A stretch of 64,000 bases of DNA from positions 62,001 to 126,000 of the forward strand of contig CAWJPW010000010.1 of the NCBI GenBank assembly GCA_963844845.1, in the 5' to 3' direction. The notes under the pieces are model-generated. The model was not told where the DNA came from. It ran no database searches and saw only the letters and a list, made by a program, of their open reading frames with translations. This document shows positions 43,172-53,857 of the stretch, piece after piece (the stretch's first letter is position 1; each line of letters opens with the position of its first letter). Both the position numbers and the translations under genes were made by a program. Source of the stretch: CAWJPW01 sp963844845. GTDB lineage: Bacteria; Acidobacteriota; Thermoanaerobaculia; Thermoanaerobaculales; Sulfomarinibacteraceae.

Positions 43172-46100
43172 TTACCGCTTGGCCGGAATCGTGGTGGCGT
43201 CGTTGGTGGACATGTCGATGACCGATGCCGAGGTCAGGACGTTGGTCCCGGCCTTGATCGTGACGGTGGCGAAGCCCCAACCGAGGTTGGCCGCGCCAGC
43301 GCGGGTCTTGAAGGGCTCGAGGTCCTGCACCACCATGCCTGGGCCGACGCTCAGCTCGTAGCTGTCGAGCTCGTTGCCGTCGGTGTCGAACAGGGTGATC
43401 TGGGCCTTGGCCTCGGTCTTGCCACCGTTGGTGACGCTGATGTTGGTACGGAAGGCGCCGTTCATCTGGCGCAGGCCGAGGAGCCGGGCCGACTGGCCGA
43501 CGCTCATGCCGGAGCTATCCGGATAGCCGTCGGCGAACTGGCCGAAGGTGCCCTTCTCGCCCTGGTTGAAGATGCGCGACACAACCTCGAGAGGCTGGTC
43601 GGAGCAGAGCTCCAGCGAGCCCTTGTCGTTCACGCCCATCATCTGCACGAGGTCCTCGTAGACGCCCTGGGCGCCGGCAGGGACCGTGCTGGTGGCGTGC
43701 ACGTCGCCCGAGGCGGCGTGAAGGATGAACTCGAGGTTCGCAGTGGACGAGGCCATGTTGCGCGCCACCATGTCGGTGCGCCACTGGCTGCCGCCGGCGC
43801 CACCGTCGTGGGTGACGATCTCGGTCCAGTAGACGTACGGCGTGGTGCAGGCGACCGCGCCGGCGCCGGTGCCGGTGTTGCCGCCGGACCCGCCGCCATT
43901 GGTACCCTGACCGCCCTCGGCGGTGGAGGCTGCGTAGAGGGAGATACCCAGCGCCGAGTTGGCGAAACCGGGGTTGTGGACTCCCAGGCTGCCGTCAGCC
44001 TCGAACAGGAAGTAGTTCCAGCCGGCCTTGGCGATCGCCGGCGGGCCGTAGGTGTAGATCGGCGTTGTGGCGTCGGTGCCGACGACCTTCACGCTGCTCA
44101 TGCCCACGGGACCGACCACGGTGCCGCCGACCATGTACACCGCAATGGCCTGGCCGCCATGGTAGTCCTGCAGGTCGAGCCGAGCGATCTGCGACGCGTC
44201 GGTCACCGTGAGATTGCCACCGAGGTCGATGGAGTCGCCCGCGGCGGTGGCCGTGGCCATCACGCGGAGGATCGCGGCCTCGATCTCGGACTTCAGCGCC
44301 ACCAGCTTGGCCTCCACCGGCCCCTGCACGTCCTCGGCGCGGATCACCGAGTGACACTTCTCACAGATGGTGGGGCTGGCGTAGAAGGTGTGGTTGGTGC
44401 CGCCGAGGTTGTACGAGAGGTCGGCCGGCGGCGGGGTCTTCTCCATGTGGCAGGCGACGCAGGCGTCCTGCACGTAGGAGTGGTAGCTGCGGGTGCCCAC
44501 CTGCACGAAGTAGGCGTTCTGGCCCATCAGCACGTCGGCCTGCGGGCCCGGGTGGGTGGCGCGCGCAGCGTCGGCGACGTCGAAGGTGTCGTCGTTACGC
44601 AGGCCGCGGCGGGAGTTGTGGCAGGTCATGCAGATGGCGCCCTTGCCCACGTCGGTGGCCACGAAGCCGGCCACCAGCTCGGGAGTGGTACCGGTGATCC
44701 GCACCAGGCCGTCGCCGTACGGGGTGCCGTTCGAACGGTAGCCCTCGTGGTGCGGGTCGTGGCAGGCCTGGCAGGTCTGCGGGTGCACCTCGTCAGCCGT
44801 CCAGGTGACGTTGACGTTGGCGTTGGGGTCGGCGTCGAAGTCCTTGACCCACTGGATGAAGCCGTTGCCACTGTGGCAGCGTGCGCAGTTGGAGTTGGTC
44901 CCCTCCTCGCCGGCCAGCTCGTAGTTGGCGTGGCCGGAGAGCTGCCACTGCTGGTAGCGGCCATGACGGGCGGGCTCGCCGTGGCAGGAGCCGCAGAGGT
45001 CGGACGAGAGGCTGGCGCGCTGGCCCTGGCCGGTCATGTGGGCCGGGCTGTTCTGCGGGCCGTGGCAGTTCTCGCACTGGATGTTGGCGAGCTTGGCGGT
45101 CTTCGGGAACTGGGCCAGCATGTTGGTCCAGTTATCGGGCTGGGCGTCGTGCAGCATACCTGAGTCGATGAACGCCTGGTAGTCGGACTGATCGTCGAAG
45201 CCGTTGTTGTCGGCGTCGGTGTTGTAGCCCACGGTGTGGCAGGCCAGGCACGACTCGCCGTAGTGGGTGCTGGTGTTGAGGTTGTAGCTGAAGATCGACG
45301 CGTGGCCGCTCTGCTTCCACGGCGTGAAGTAATCGAGGGCGGTGCCGGGCGCGTGGCAGCCGGTGCAAGCGCTGTCGATCTCCGGGTAACCGTCGGCGTC
45401 CTGGCCGACGATGACGCCATGCCAGGTACCGGCGGCAATCTGCAGGGTGACGGCGGAGCCCGCGTCCGCGTCCGTCACCGTGACCGTGTACTGGCCGATG
45501 ACGTCGGGAGTGAACTCGGGGTCCTGGGTGGTGGCGCCCACCAGGGCAGCAGCGGAGCCGGCCGGAGCCGTGAGGGCCCAGTCGTAGGAGGCCTGGGTTT
45601 TGCCGTGCAGGATCACCGGCACGTCGATCGGCACGTTGCGGTTGCCGGTGGCGGTGGGCCACGGCAGGGTCACGGCCACGGTGCCGTCACCGTAGTAGAT
45701 GCCCGACGAGGTGGTGACCTTCGCCTGCAGCTCGATGGCGCCGGCCTCCTCGAGGGCGAGGTTGTTGATGCCCACCACCACGAACCGGTTCTGCAGCCCG
45801 CCGACGAACTCCTCGTCGGCCGGCGGCGGCGGCACGTTGGGCGGCAGCTGGTCGGGGCCGATAGGCGGCTCCTCGAGCACCGCGATGAGGTGCTCGCGGA
45901 AGGCATCCGCTCCGGGGAGCCCCACCGTGACGGTGTCGGTGGTCGTACCCGACAGGCTCGCCGCGGCGCCGCCCACCTGGCTCCACTCGATGCCCTGGAG
46001 CGTCGAGCCGTCGGCCAGGTCGACCGTGGCTGTGGCGGTGACCGTACCGCCGGGCACGGCGTCTCCAGAAACCGCGACGGTCACGTTGACCTGCGCGGAG

Positions 46101-46180
46101 GCCACGGGGACGAACGCCACCAGCGTGAGCGCCAGGGCCGTCAACATCCCCCCCATCCCCACTCTCGACATCCTGCTCAT
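43172..46180 (-). CDS. Secreted nine-haem cytochrome fused to an extra C-terminal domain
   Basis: The protein has 1002 residues. A signal peptide (LTALALTLVAFVPVASAQ) is followed by immunoglobulin-like beta regions to about residue 270. Nine CxxCH motifs then lie between about 280 and 625: CTGCH, CLACH, CENCH, CGSCH, CARCH, CQACH, CMTCH, CVACH and CEKCH. A Gly/Thr-rich linker (GGQGTNGGGSGGNTGTGAG) leads to a C-terminal beta domain of about 240 residues (SQWRTDMVARNMASSTANLE, FGQFADGYPDSSGMSVGQSA, RTNISVTNGGKTEAKAQITL). The haem part should carry electrons at the cell surface or in the periplasm. The C-terminal domain looks like an adhesion or surface module; its role is unknown. Confidence 0.88.
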   Translation of the reverse strand: MSRMSRVGMGGMLTALALTLVAFVPVASAQVNVTVAVSGDAVPGGTVTATATVDLADGSTLQGIEWSQVGGAAASLSGTTTDTVTVGLPGADAFREHLIAVLEEPPIGPDQLPPNVPPPPADEEFVGGLQNRFVVVGINNLALEEAGAIELQAKVTTSSGIYYGDGTVAVTLPWPTATGNRNVPIDVPVILHGKTQASYDWALTAPAGSAAALVGATTQDPEFTPDVIGQYTVTVTDADAGSAVTLQIAAGTWHGVIVGQDADGYPEIDSACTGCHAPGTALDYFTPWKQSGHASIFSYNLNTSTHYGESCLACHTVGYNTDADNNGFDDQSDYQAFIDSGMLHDAQPDNWTNMLAQFPKTAKLANIQCENCHGPQNSPAHMTGQGQRASLSSDLCGSCHGEPARHGRYQQWQLSGHANYELAGEEGTNSNCARCHSGNGFIQWVKDFDADPNANVNVTWTADEVHPQTCQACHDPHHEGYRSNGTPYGDGLVRITGTTPELVAGFVATDVGKGAICMTCHNSRRGLRNDDTFDVADAARATHPGPQADVLMGQNAYFVQVGTRSYHSYVQDACVACHMEKTPPPADLSYNLGGTNHTFYASPTICEKCHSVIRAEDVQGPVEAKLVALKSEIEAAILRVMATATAAGDSIDLGGNLTVTDASQIARLDLQDYHGGQAIAVYMVGGTVVGPVGMSSVKVVGTDATTPIYTYGPPAIAKAGWNYFLFEADGSLGVHNPGFANSALGISLYAASTAEGGQGTNGGGSGGNTGTGAGAVACTTPYVYWTEIVTHDGGAGGSQWRTDMVARNMASSTANLEFILHAASGDVHATSTVPAGAQGVYEDLVQMMGVNDKGSLELCSDQPLEVVSRIFNQGEKGTFGQFADGYPDSSGMSVGQSARLLGLRQMNGAFRTNISVTNGGKTEAKAQITLFDTDGNELDSYELSVGPGMVVQDLEPFKTRAGAANLGWGFATVTIKAGTNVLTSASVIDMSTNDATTIPAKR

Positions 46181-46257
46181 ACGAAACCTCCTCTTCCCTT
46201 GTCCCACTCATCTCCGGTTTCCCCGGAATCGTTCCTACGTGCGGGCTTCACGTCGTG

Positions 46258-46286
46258 ATCCTACAGTTACATTTGGCTAAAATCAA
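46258..46286 (-). promoter_or_regulatory. Sigma70-like promoter candidate of the nine-haem cytochrome gene
   Basis: On the minus strand TTGATT is followed after 17 bases by TAGGAT, leaving an untranslated leader of about 70 bases before the ATG. The surrounding 46255-46450 is strikingly AT-rich for this genome and holds no gene. Confidence 0.45.
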
Positions 46287-46551
46287 CAGTTTTCTCAAGT
46301 AAAGACTAGGTCGCAAGATCACAAGAAGCTTTCCGTCCAACTGCTCCAAAAAAAGCCTTTGTGAATTCTTTCACCAAGAAGATTCGCCAACCACCGGGTA
46401 TTTTCCGACATGTAGATATAGTCATATTTACGGTCTTGCTAACGAATTCATCACCTCCAGGGTGACCGCCTCGAGCACGAGGCCATCCTCTCGCGAGGCC
46501 CGGCCACGTGTCGCGCGGTGGTCACCGTCGCGACCATGCGGAGAAACGAGA

Positions 46552-46575
46552 ACGGGGCCCCCGCAGGGGCCCCGT
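46552..46575 (-). terminator. Terminator of the serine protease gene
   Basis: A 10-bp stem ACGGGGCCCC / GGGGCCCCGT with a 4-base loop lies 22 bases past the protease stop. On the minus strand it is followed by TTCTCGTTTC, a moderately U-rich tail. Confidence 0.65.
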
Positions 46576-46597
46576 CATGGCACTCGTGTGGGCGCTG

Positions 46598-48433
46598 CTA
46601 CTGACAGTAGCCCTTCTTGGGGTGGCACCGGCCCGAGCAGCAGTCGGCACCGCTGGAGCACGCGCCGCCGGACGGCACGCATTGCCCGCCTCCGTCGACG
46701 GTCACGTTCCGGCTGGTGGACCCGGTGGCGCCGTCGTTGTCGGTTACGGTGAGCCCTACGCCAAAGGTGCCTCCGGAGGCATAGGAGTGGCTGACCGTCG
46801 CGCCGCCAGCCACGGCGCCGTCACCGAAGTCCCAGGCGTAGCTGGCGATGCTGCCGTCGCTGTCGGACGAGGGCGAGCCGTCGAAGGTGCAGTCGAGGCC
46901 CGTGCAAGAGTACGTGAACGAGGCCGTCGGCGGCTGGTTCGTTCCACCTCCGCCCCCACCCAGCAGCCCCGCGACATCGGCGTAGTACGACGCGAAGGCG
47001 CCGTCCACCGTCGCGTTGTTCACGTTGTCGCAGACGTCGTTGACATTGGTGCCGCAGCCGCCGGAAAGCTGGCCGACGACCTTCATGGCGGAGTCGAGCA
47101 CCGGCGAGCCGGACGAGCCGCCCTCGGTGGCCCCGCTCAGGTCACGGCTGTAGATCCACGACCCGCGCGGCCAGGAGCTGCAGGTACCGGCCGAGGTGTC
47201 GACCTCGTGCGTGGAGAACGCCTGCGGTGAGCCCTGGGGGTGGCTCAGGCGCTGCAGCGCGTAGCCTTCGCTGGTCGCGACCTGTGTCTCTCCGTCCCAG
47301 CCCAGGTACGTACCCAGCGGCGGCGCCGAGTCGAGGCTCAGGAGGGTGTAGTCGCCGGTCTTGTTGCTGGCAGCCACCGACGAGCCGCTGGTCATCGGCA
47401 CCGAGGAGCACGGCCCGGAGCAGCCCGAGGTCCCGCACGAGTTGGACGTGAAGCCCCAGTACGCCTCGACGGTCCCAGCGGAGCGGTCGCGGCTGATGCA
47501 GTGGTTGGCGGTGAGGAAGTAGTACGGAGCTGCGCCGGGGCTCGCATCCGTGAGCGCACCGCCGCTGCAGATGTACCAGTAGTGACCGTCGACGAAGTAG
47601 ATGAGGGCGATGGCGTCGTTCCAGCCCTCGTTGCCGGAGGCGGCCCGGACGCAGTCGGCGTTGCCGCTGCACAGGTTCGAGGCCTGGTATACGGCGCCCG
47701 CCGACGGGCCGCTCAGGCCCGACCCGGACAGGTAGGCGATCTCCTCCACCGTGAACGAGCTGGCGCCCAGTGCCCGCTCGAGGTCATAGCCGCTGTAGTG
47801 GACCTGCACGATCACGGAGTCGTTCCACACCGTGTTGGTCCAGAACTCTCCGGTACCCTCGGGCCCACCGAAGGTGTAGGGACCGTGGGCGCCCGCACCC
47901 GGGCCGTAGACCCAGAGCTCCGCACCCTCTGGCAGCATCACGCCGGTGAGATGCAGGCGGATGCCCATGGCGCCGGGCGACTGCACCATGGCGGTGTAGA
48001 CAAAGCCGTCGTCGGTGGCGCGGACGGCGCCGTGGGCGAGATCGAGCGCACGGCGCGAGAGCTGGTCGGCCCACGCCCCGTGGGTCCCGAGCCGGACGCC
48101 CACATCCTCCGAGTAGCCGACCCGCTCCCGACCACGGGTGTCAGCGCGGCCCTGGGCGGCCTCGGGCGCGACCGCCGCGAGCTTGGCCTCGTTCCGGGGC
48201 ACCAGGACCGGCGGGGTCAGACCCTCCGTCACCTGCTCGCGCATCAGCCACTGGTGCGTCCGCGCCTGGAACGCGGCGTACGCGGCGCGGTCCATGGCCG
48301 GCGCGACACGTGCCCCATCCATCGTGAGCACGGGCTGCGACTGTGGCGCCACCGGCTGGTTGGCGGCACTGACCAGCGCGGCGACGGCCAGGCACACGAC
48401 CACCAGGAACGTGAGCTTCCGAGCACTCATCAT
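46598..48433 (-). CDS. Secreted serine protease with PKD domain and cystine-knot-like tail
   Basis: The protein has 611 residues. A signal peptide (LTFLVVVCLAVAALVSAAN) and a propeptide region precede a trypsin-fold domain like lysyl endopeptidases. The catalytic triad is His in FLTANHCISRD, Asp in NKTGDYTLLSLD and Ser in TEGGSSGSPVLDS. A Gly linker leads to a PKD domain (PTASFTYSCTG, YAWDFGDGAVAGGATVSHSY). The last 27 residues have six Cys in the spacing C-x6-C-x5-CC-x3-C-x6-C, as in knottins. It probably acts outside the cell. Start by the ATG behind GAGGAGG; a second ATG follows at once. Confidence 0.88.
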   Translation of the reverse strand: MMSARKLTFLVVVCLAVAALVSAANQPVAPQSQPVLTMDGARVAPAMDRAAYAAFQARTHQWLMREQVTEGLTPPVLVPRNEAKLAAVAPEAAQGRADTRGRERVGYSEDVGVRLGTHGAWADQLSRRALDLAHGAVRATDDGFVYTAMVQSPGAMGIRLHLTGVMLPEGAELWVYGPGAGAHGPYTFGGPEGTGEFWTNTVWNDSVIVQVHYSGYDLERALGASSFTVEEIAYLSGSGLSGPSAGAVYQASNLCSGNADCVRAASGNEGWNDAIALIYFVDGHYWYICSGGALTDASPGAAPYYFLTANHCISRDRSAGTVEAYWGFTSNSCGTSGCSGPCSSVPMTSGSSVAASNKTGDYTLLSLDSAPPLGTYLGWDGETQVATSEGYALQRLSHPQGSPQAFSTHEVDTSAGTCSSWPRGSWIYSRDLSGATEGGSSGSPVLDSAMKVVGQLSGGCGTNVNDVCDNVNNATVDGAFASYYADVAGLLGGGGGGTNQPPTASFTYSCTGLDCTFDGSPSSDSDGSIASYAWDFGDGAVAGGATVSHSYASGGTFGVGLTVTDNDGATGSTSRNVTVDGGGQCVPSGGACSSGADCCSGRCHPKKGYCQ

Positions 48434-48512
48434 GAGCTCCTCCTCGGGCTGTGACGACGGCATGAAACCAGGCGTCAATTGAATGTGATCTTCTCCGGTT
48501 GACTTGCGAGTC

Positions 48513-48540
48513 AGTATACTCGAGCCGTCCACGCTGTCAA
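48513..48540 (-). promoter_or_regulatory. Near-consensus sigma70 promoter of the serine protease
   Basis: On the minus strand TTGACA, 16 bases, TATACT. Transcription would start near 48506, giving a leader of about 70 bases before the protease ATG. In so GC-rich a genome the match is unlikely to be chance. Confidence 0.65.
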
Positions 48541-48622
48541 CCGGAGACAACGGCTCTGAATGCGAAGACCTCAGCACCGCCGCCCGAGGAATCGCCGCGC
48601 GACCACAGCCTCGCGTCGTGCT

Positions 48623-49312
48623 CTACTCGTACTCGTCCGCGCCCATGCCCTCCGAATCCATCGGGTCCTCGTCGCCCGCCTGCATCGCCTCGTCGATCTG
48701 CCCGCGGTACTGCTCCATGAGCCGCGCCTCGGTGGCCGAGGGCGCCGGCAGCCGATCCACCAGCTCGGCCATGTGGTTCAGCATCTCGACCCCCGCCTTC
48801 ATGGACTTCTGGGCCTGCTGATACGCCTCCTCGCCCATCTGGCCCCGCATCGCCTCGATCTGCCTCCGGGTCTCCGGCATCGACTCCTTCATCTGCTCCC
48901 TGCTTTTCTGGATCTGCTCGCGCATGTTGAGCGAAACGAGCCGCATCACGTCCTTGAAGAAGCCCTTGGGGTCGAGACCTCGGCTGCGGGCCCAGCCCAC
49001 GTACTCGGGGTCGTCGAGGATCACCGAAGCGTCGTACTTACCGTCGCGGAAAGCCTTCTCGGTGAGCGTATCGCTCTCATTCTCGTCCTTGAGCTGGTCG
49101 AGCGACGCCATGTTGTCGAGCACCGTCTTCAGGCTCGCCTCGTCGAGGCGTACGTTCTTGGTAAGGTCGATCATCGCCGTCACGAAGGCCTCGGTTCTGC
49201 GACCGGCCTCGGCGATCTCCGGGTCCTGCTGTGCCGCCGCCGGACTGGCGGAGACGAGCAGGCTGCCGAGGATCACCGCCAGGATGAGACCGAGAGAGCT
49301 GATTCGCCGCAT
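48623..49312 (-). CDS. Secreted helical protein, unknown function
   Basis: The protein has 229 residues. A signal peptide (LGLILAVILGSLLVSASPAAA) is followed by an all-helical, highly charged mature part rich in Glu, Gln and Met (MREQIQKSREQMKESMPETR, MGEEAYQQAQKSMKAGVEML). The tail is acidic (DEDPMDSEGMGADEYE). It resembles periplasmic chaperone-like or coiled-coil proteins, but I recognise no family. A TGGAGGG site precedes the ATG. Confidence 0.75.
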   Translation of the reverse strand: MRRISSLGLILAVILGSLLVSASPAAAQQDPEIAEAGRRTEAFVTAMIDLTKNVRLDEASLKTVLDNMASLDQLKDENESDTLTEKAFRDGKYDASVILDDPEYVGWARSRGLDPKGFFKDVMRLVSLNMREQIQKSREQMKESMPETRRQIEAMRGQMGEEAYQQAQKSMKAGVEMLNHMAELVDRLPAPSATEARLMEQYRGQIDEAMQAGDEDPMDSEGMGADEYE

Positions 49313-49483
49313 GGTTTCCCTCCATTTAGATGGGTTCTCGTATAGCCAACGCCGAATTGTACTTAGCGCCGACGAGGTCGGCAACGCCAGCCGCCGACGG
49401 GTGTGCGCCGGCTCACGCCTGCATCCTTCGATCGTGCTAGGCTATCGCACCGCCGTCAGAATCCGGCGGCGCAGGAGGTCAAC

Positions 49484-50263
49484 ATGTCGCGTCTTTATCT
49501 CGTAGCAATCGTTCCCGTCGCCGCGCTGGCGATGGCATGCTCCGCCGGCGGCGCCCAGGACTCCAGCGCCAAGCCCGACGCCTCCCCGGCGGCCGCCCAG
49601 GCACAGGCCCCGGCCCCCGGCGGCTTTACCGGCACCGTCGTGGAGACCATGGACGCCGCCCGCTACACCTACGTCAAGGTTGACACCGGCCAGGGCGAAA
49701 TCTGGGCCGCCACCACCAAGTTCCCCGTACAAAAGGGTGATCGCGTCCACGTCCCCGACGCCCCGCCCATGGTGAACTTCCACAGTGACACCCTCGATCG
49801 GACCTTCGACAAGATCTACTTCGTGGGCGCCATCACCAAGGCCGGCGCAGAGATGCCGGACGGCGGACCGGCAGCGCCGGCGGCAGCGGCCGAAAGGGCG
49901 GCGGCGCCGCACACCGGCGCGCCGGAGCTGCCCGCCGAGGTCGCCACCGCCATCGAGCAGCCGCAGGGCGCCCTCAGCGTCGCCGAGATCCATGCCAAGC
50001 GCGCCGCCCTCAACGGCAAGCAGGTCACCGTGCGGGGCAAGGTGGTGAAGGTGAACATGGGAATCATGGGTACCAACTGGTACCACCTGCAGGACGGTAC
50101 CGGCAGCGCCGCCGACGGCACCCACGATCTCGCCGTGACGAGCAACGAAACCGCCACCGTCGGCGACGTCGTCACCGCCAGCGGCACTCTCGCCGCCGAC
50201 AAGGACTTCGGCATGGGCTACAAGTACGAGGTCATCCTCGAGAACGCCACCCTGACGAAGTAG
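49484..50263 (+). CDS. NrfJ-like OB-fold lipoprotein
   Basis: The protein has 259 residues from the ATG behind GGAGGT. The leader ends in VAALAMACSAG, a lipobox. Two beta domains follow an Ala/Pro linker: FTGTVVETMDAARYTYVKVD, then GEIWAATTKFPVQKGDRVHV, and a second OB-like part, ALNGKQVTVRGKVVKVNMGI, MGTNWYHLQDGTGS. This layout matches proteins annotated as NrfJ-related in other genomes. NrfJ is linked to cytochrome nitrite reductase maturation, which is absent here, so the role is open. Confidence 0.75.
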   Translation: MSRLYLVAIVPVAALAMACSAGGAQDSSAKPDASPAAAQAQAPAPGGFTGTVVETMDAARYTYVKVDTGQGEIWAATTKFPVQKGDRVHVPDAPPMVNFHSDTLDRTFDKIYFVGAITKAGAEMPDGGPAAPAAAAERAAAPHTGAPELPAEVATAIEQPQGALSVAEIHAKRAALNGKQVTVRGKVVKVNMGIMGTNWYHLQDGTGSAADGTHDLAVTSNETATVGDVVTASGTLAADKDFGMGYKYEVILENATLTK

Positions 50264-50293
50264 TCCGCGACAGTCCCCGTCTGTGTACTCGTG

Positions 50294-50317
50294 CGGCCGG
50301 CGGTCTCCCGCCGGCCG
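50294..50317. terminator. Bidirectional terminator between convergent genes
   Basis: A 10-bp stem CGGCCGGCGG / CCGCCGGCCG with a TCTC loop lies between the lipoprotein stop and the convergent ligase stop. T-rich bases follow on the plus strand (TTCGTTCT). Confidence 0.6.
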
Positions 50318-50350
50318 TTCGTTCTCCGCGTTCCGCCGCTCAGGTGCCCG

Positions 50351-52144
<1,794 letters not shown>

Positions 52145-52331
52145 GTTCCCTCCCTCCGACGGGCCCTTCAGCCCCGATCCGTGATTCCGAGCTACGCGGC
52201 CGGTCGGCGCCGGTCGCTGATGCTGCCTTGCAGAGATTGCCGTCGTCTCAAGGATAGGGCGAAGGCGGGCGAGACGCAATGACATGTGAGGTAGGATGGG
52301 TCATGGTCCACCGTCCGGTTGGAGAGGCACG

Positions 52332-53588
52332 ATGAAGGCGCTGTTCATCTCCGCCAACACCGAGCGGATCACCATGCCGGTGCTGCCCCTCGGTCCGGCC
52401 ATGGTGGCGGCCGCCGCCCGGCGCGCCGGGCACGAGGTGGCGCTGCTCGATCTCCTCACCACCCACGATGTCCGGGGCGCAGTGCGGGACGCGGTGACGA
52501 GCCTCCGGCCCGAGGTCATCGGGGTCTCGGTCCGCAACATCGACGACCAGTGTCGGCGCGAGCCGCGCTTCCTGCTCGCCGAGGTGCGACCGGTGGTCGC
52601 GGCGTGCCGGGAGGTGTCCCTCGCCCCCATCGTGCTCGGAGGCGCCGGCTTCAGCATCTTCCCCCTGGCGGTGCTGCGTTATCTCGATGCCGACTTCGGC
52701 GTCTGCGGCGAGGGCGAGCACGCGTTCGTGGAGCTCCTCGACCACCTCGCCTGCGGCGCCGACCCTGCCGCCATCCCCGGCGTGGTGGCGCGCTGGGGTG
52801 AGCGTGGCACCCCGCCGGTCCGCATCGCCCTGCTCGACGACGAGGTGGGCACCGACCCCGCCTGGCTGGCCGGGTGCGACCTCGCCGACCCCGAGGTGTG
52901 GGTGCCGCTGCAGAGCCGGCGGGGGTGCGCTTTAGGGTGCTCCTACTGCTCGACACCACGGATCGAGGGGACGAGGCCCCGGACCCGGGCGGTGGAGCGG
53001 GTCGTGGCCGAGGTGCGCCAGGCTGCAGAGCGCGGAGCTCGGCGCGTCCAGGTGGTCGACAACACCTTCAACCTGCCGCGCTCCTACGCCCTCGCCCTGT
53101 GCCGCGAGCTGGCCCGACTCGAGCCTCGCCTTCAGCTGCGCGGCATCGTCTACCCGTTGGGCGTCGACCAGGAGATGGCCGAGGCGATGGCCGAGGCAGG
53201 CTTCGTGGAGGTCAGCGTCGGCTTCGAGTCCGGGGCGGAGCGGGTGCTGGCGGCCATGAACAAGCGCTTCACGCTCGCCGACGTCACCGAAGCAACGGAA
53301 AACCTGCACGAGGCCGGCATTCGTACCCTCGGGTTCCTACTCTTCGGCGGCCCCGGCGAGACCCGCGGCACCGCGCTCCGGAGCCTCGACTTCGCCGCCT
53401 CTCTTCCCCTCGACTGGCTCAAGGCAACCGCCGGTATCCGCATCTACCCGGGGACCCCGTTGGCCGCCGCAGCCGCCGCTGAGGGGGTCGTGCGCCCAGA
53501 CGACGATCTCCTTCTTCCGCGCTTCTACCTCGCCGCCGGGCTCGAGGGGTGGCTCGACGAGGAGCTCGCCGGCCGCGGCCTGACGTGA
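52332..53588 (+). CDS. B12-binding radical SAM protein
   Basis: The protein has 418 residues. The N-terminal half is a cobalamin-binding fold (LFISANTERITMPVLPLGPA, VIGVSVRNIDDQ, VLGGAGFSIFPLAVLRYLDA). The radical SAM cluster motif is RRGCALGCSYCSTPRIEGT (CxxxCxxC). Later are VVDNTFNLPRSYALAL and GFESGAERVLAAMNK. Such proteins methylate or rearrange unactivated carbons on peptides, lipids or natural products. No substrate peptide or biosynthetic cluster is next to it, so its target is unknown. Confidence 0.92.
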   Translation: MKALFISANTERITMPVLPLGPAMVAAAARRAGHEVALLDLLTTHDVRGAVRDAVTSLRPEVIGVSVRNIDDQCRREPRFLLAEVRPVVAACREVSLAPIVLGGAGFSIFPLAVLRYLDADFGVCGEGEHAFVELLDHLACGADPAAIPGVVARWGERGTPPVRIALLDDEVGTDPAWLAGCDLADPEVWVPLQSRRGCALGCSYCSTPRIEGTRPRTRAVERVVAEVRQAAERGARRVQVVDNTFNLPRSYALALCRELARLEPRLQLRGIVYPLGVDQEMAEAMAEAGFVEVSVGFESGAERVLAAMNKRFTLADVTEATENLHEAGIRTLGFLLFGGPGETRGTALRSLDFAASLPLDWLKATAGIRIYPGTPLAAAAAAEGVVRPDDDLLLPRFYLAAGLEGWLDEELAGRGLT

Positions 53589-53613
53589 CCCCGGGGATCG
53601 GACCCGGGGTCAC
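53585..53613. terminator. GC-rich hairpin at radical SAM stop codon
   Basis: Perfect 11-bp arms GTGACCCCGGG / CCCGGGGTCAC with a 7-base loop overlap the radical SAM stop codon. No T-run follows, so it may work only as a weak terminator or as a transcript-end stabiliser for the convergent region. Confidence 0.45.
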
Positions 53614-53635
53614 GAAGCGACACCTCAGCGGTCGG

Positions 53636-53758
53636 CTGGAGTTGGAGAGCGACGGAGTCGGCGAGACGGCCATTGAGAAGCCGGACCATCGCGCCGCGGG
53701 CGGCGCCGGCGAGATCGTTGAGAGCGTCGTGAAGCGTCTCGTGTGTCGTGGTTGGCAT
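53636..53758 (-). pseudogene. dps: Truncated dps (mini-ferritin) gene
   Basis: The first 41 codons match the start of the Dps family: ETLHDALNDLAGAARGAMVR, then LLNGRLADSVALQLQ. In normal Dps this runs into KQAHWNVKG, which holds the ferroxidase His. Here it breaks off into unrelated sequence and stops at 53525, inside the convergent gene. No ferritin core remains. A perfect operator for the adjacent repressor sits 38 bases upstream, as in a PerR-dps arrangement. Confidence 0.6.
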
Positions 53759-53795
53759 TTCGCGTGCTCTATTGCTGATTGATTACGGTCCATTA

Positions 53796-53810
53796 TTAGA
53801 CATTGTCTAA
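53796..53810. promoter_or_regulatory. Operator TTAGA-N5-TCTAA upstream of dps remnant
   Basis: TTAGACATTGTCTAA is a perfect 7-1-7 dyad and resembles PerR/Fur boxes. The same TTAGA-N5-TCTAA pattern lies at the regulator's own start. Confidence 0.75.
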
Positions 53811-53857
53811 CTGATTGAAAGAAAAGAGAGGATCCGTCGGCGTCTACCCCCCCGACG

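Noticed and set aside
42959..45163. A 734-codon open frame antisense to the nine-haem cytochrome
   Set aside because: Shadow frame; the haem motifs are on the other strand.
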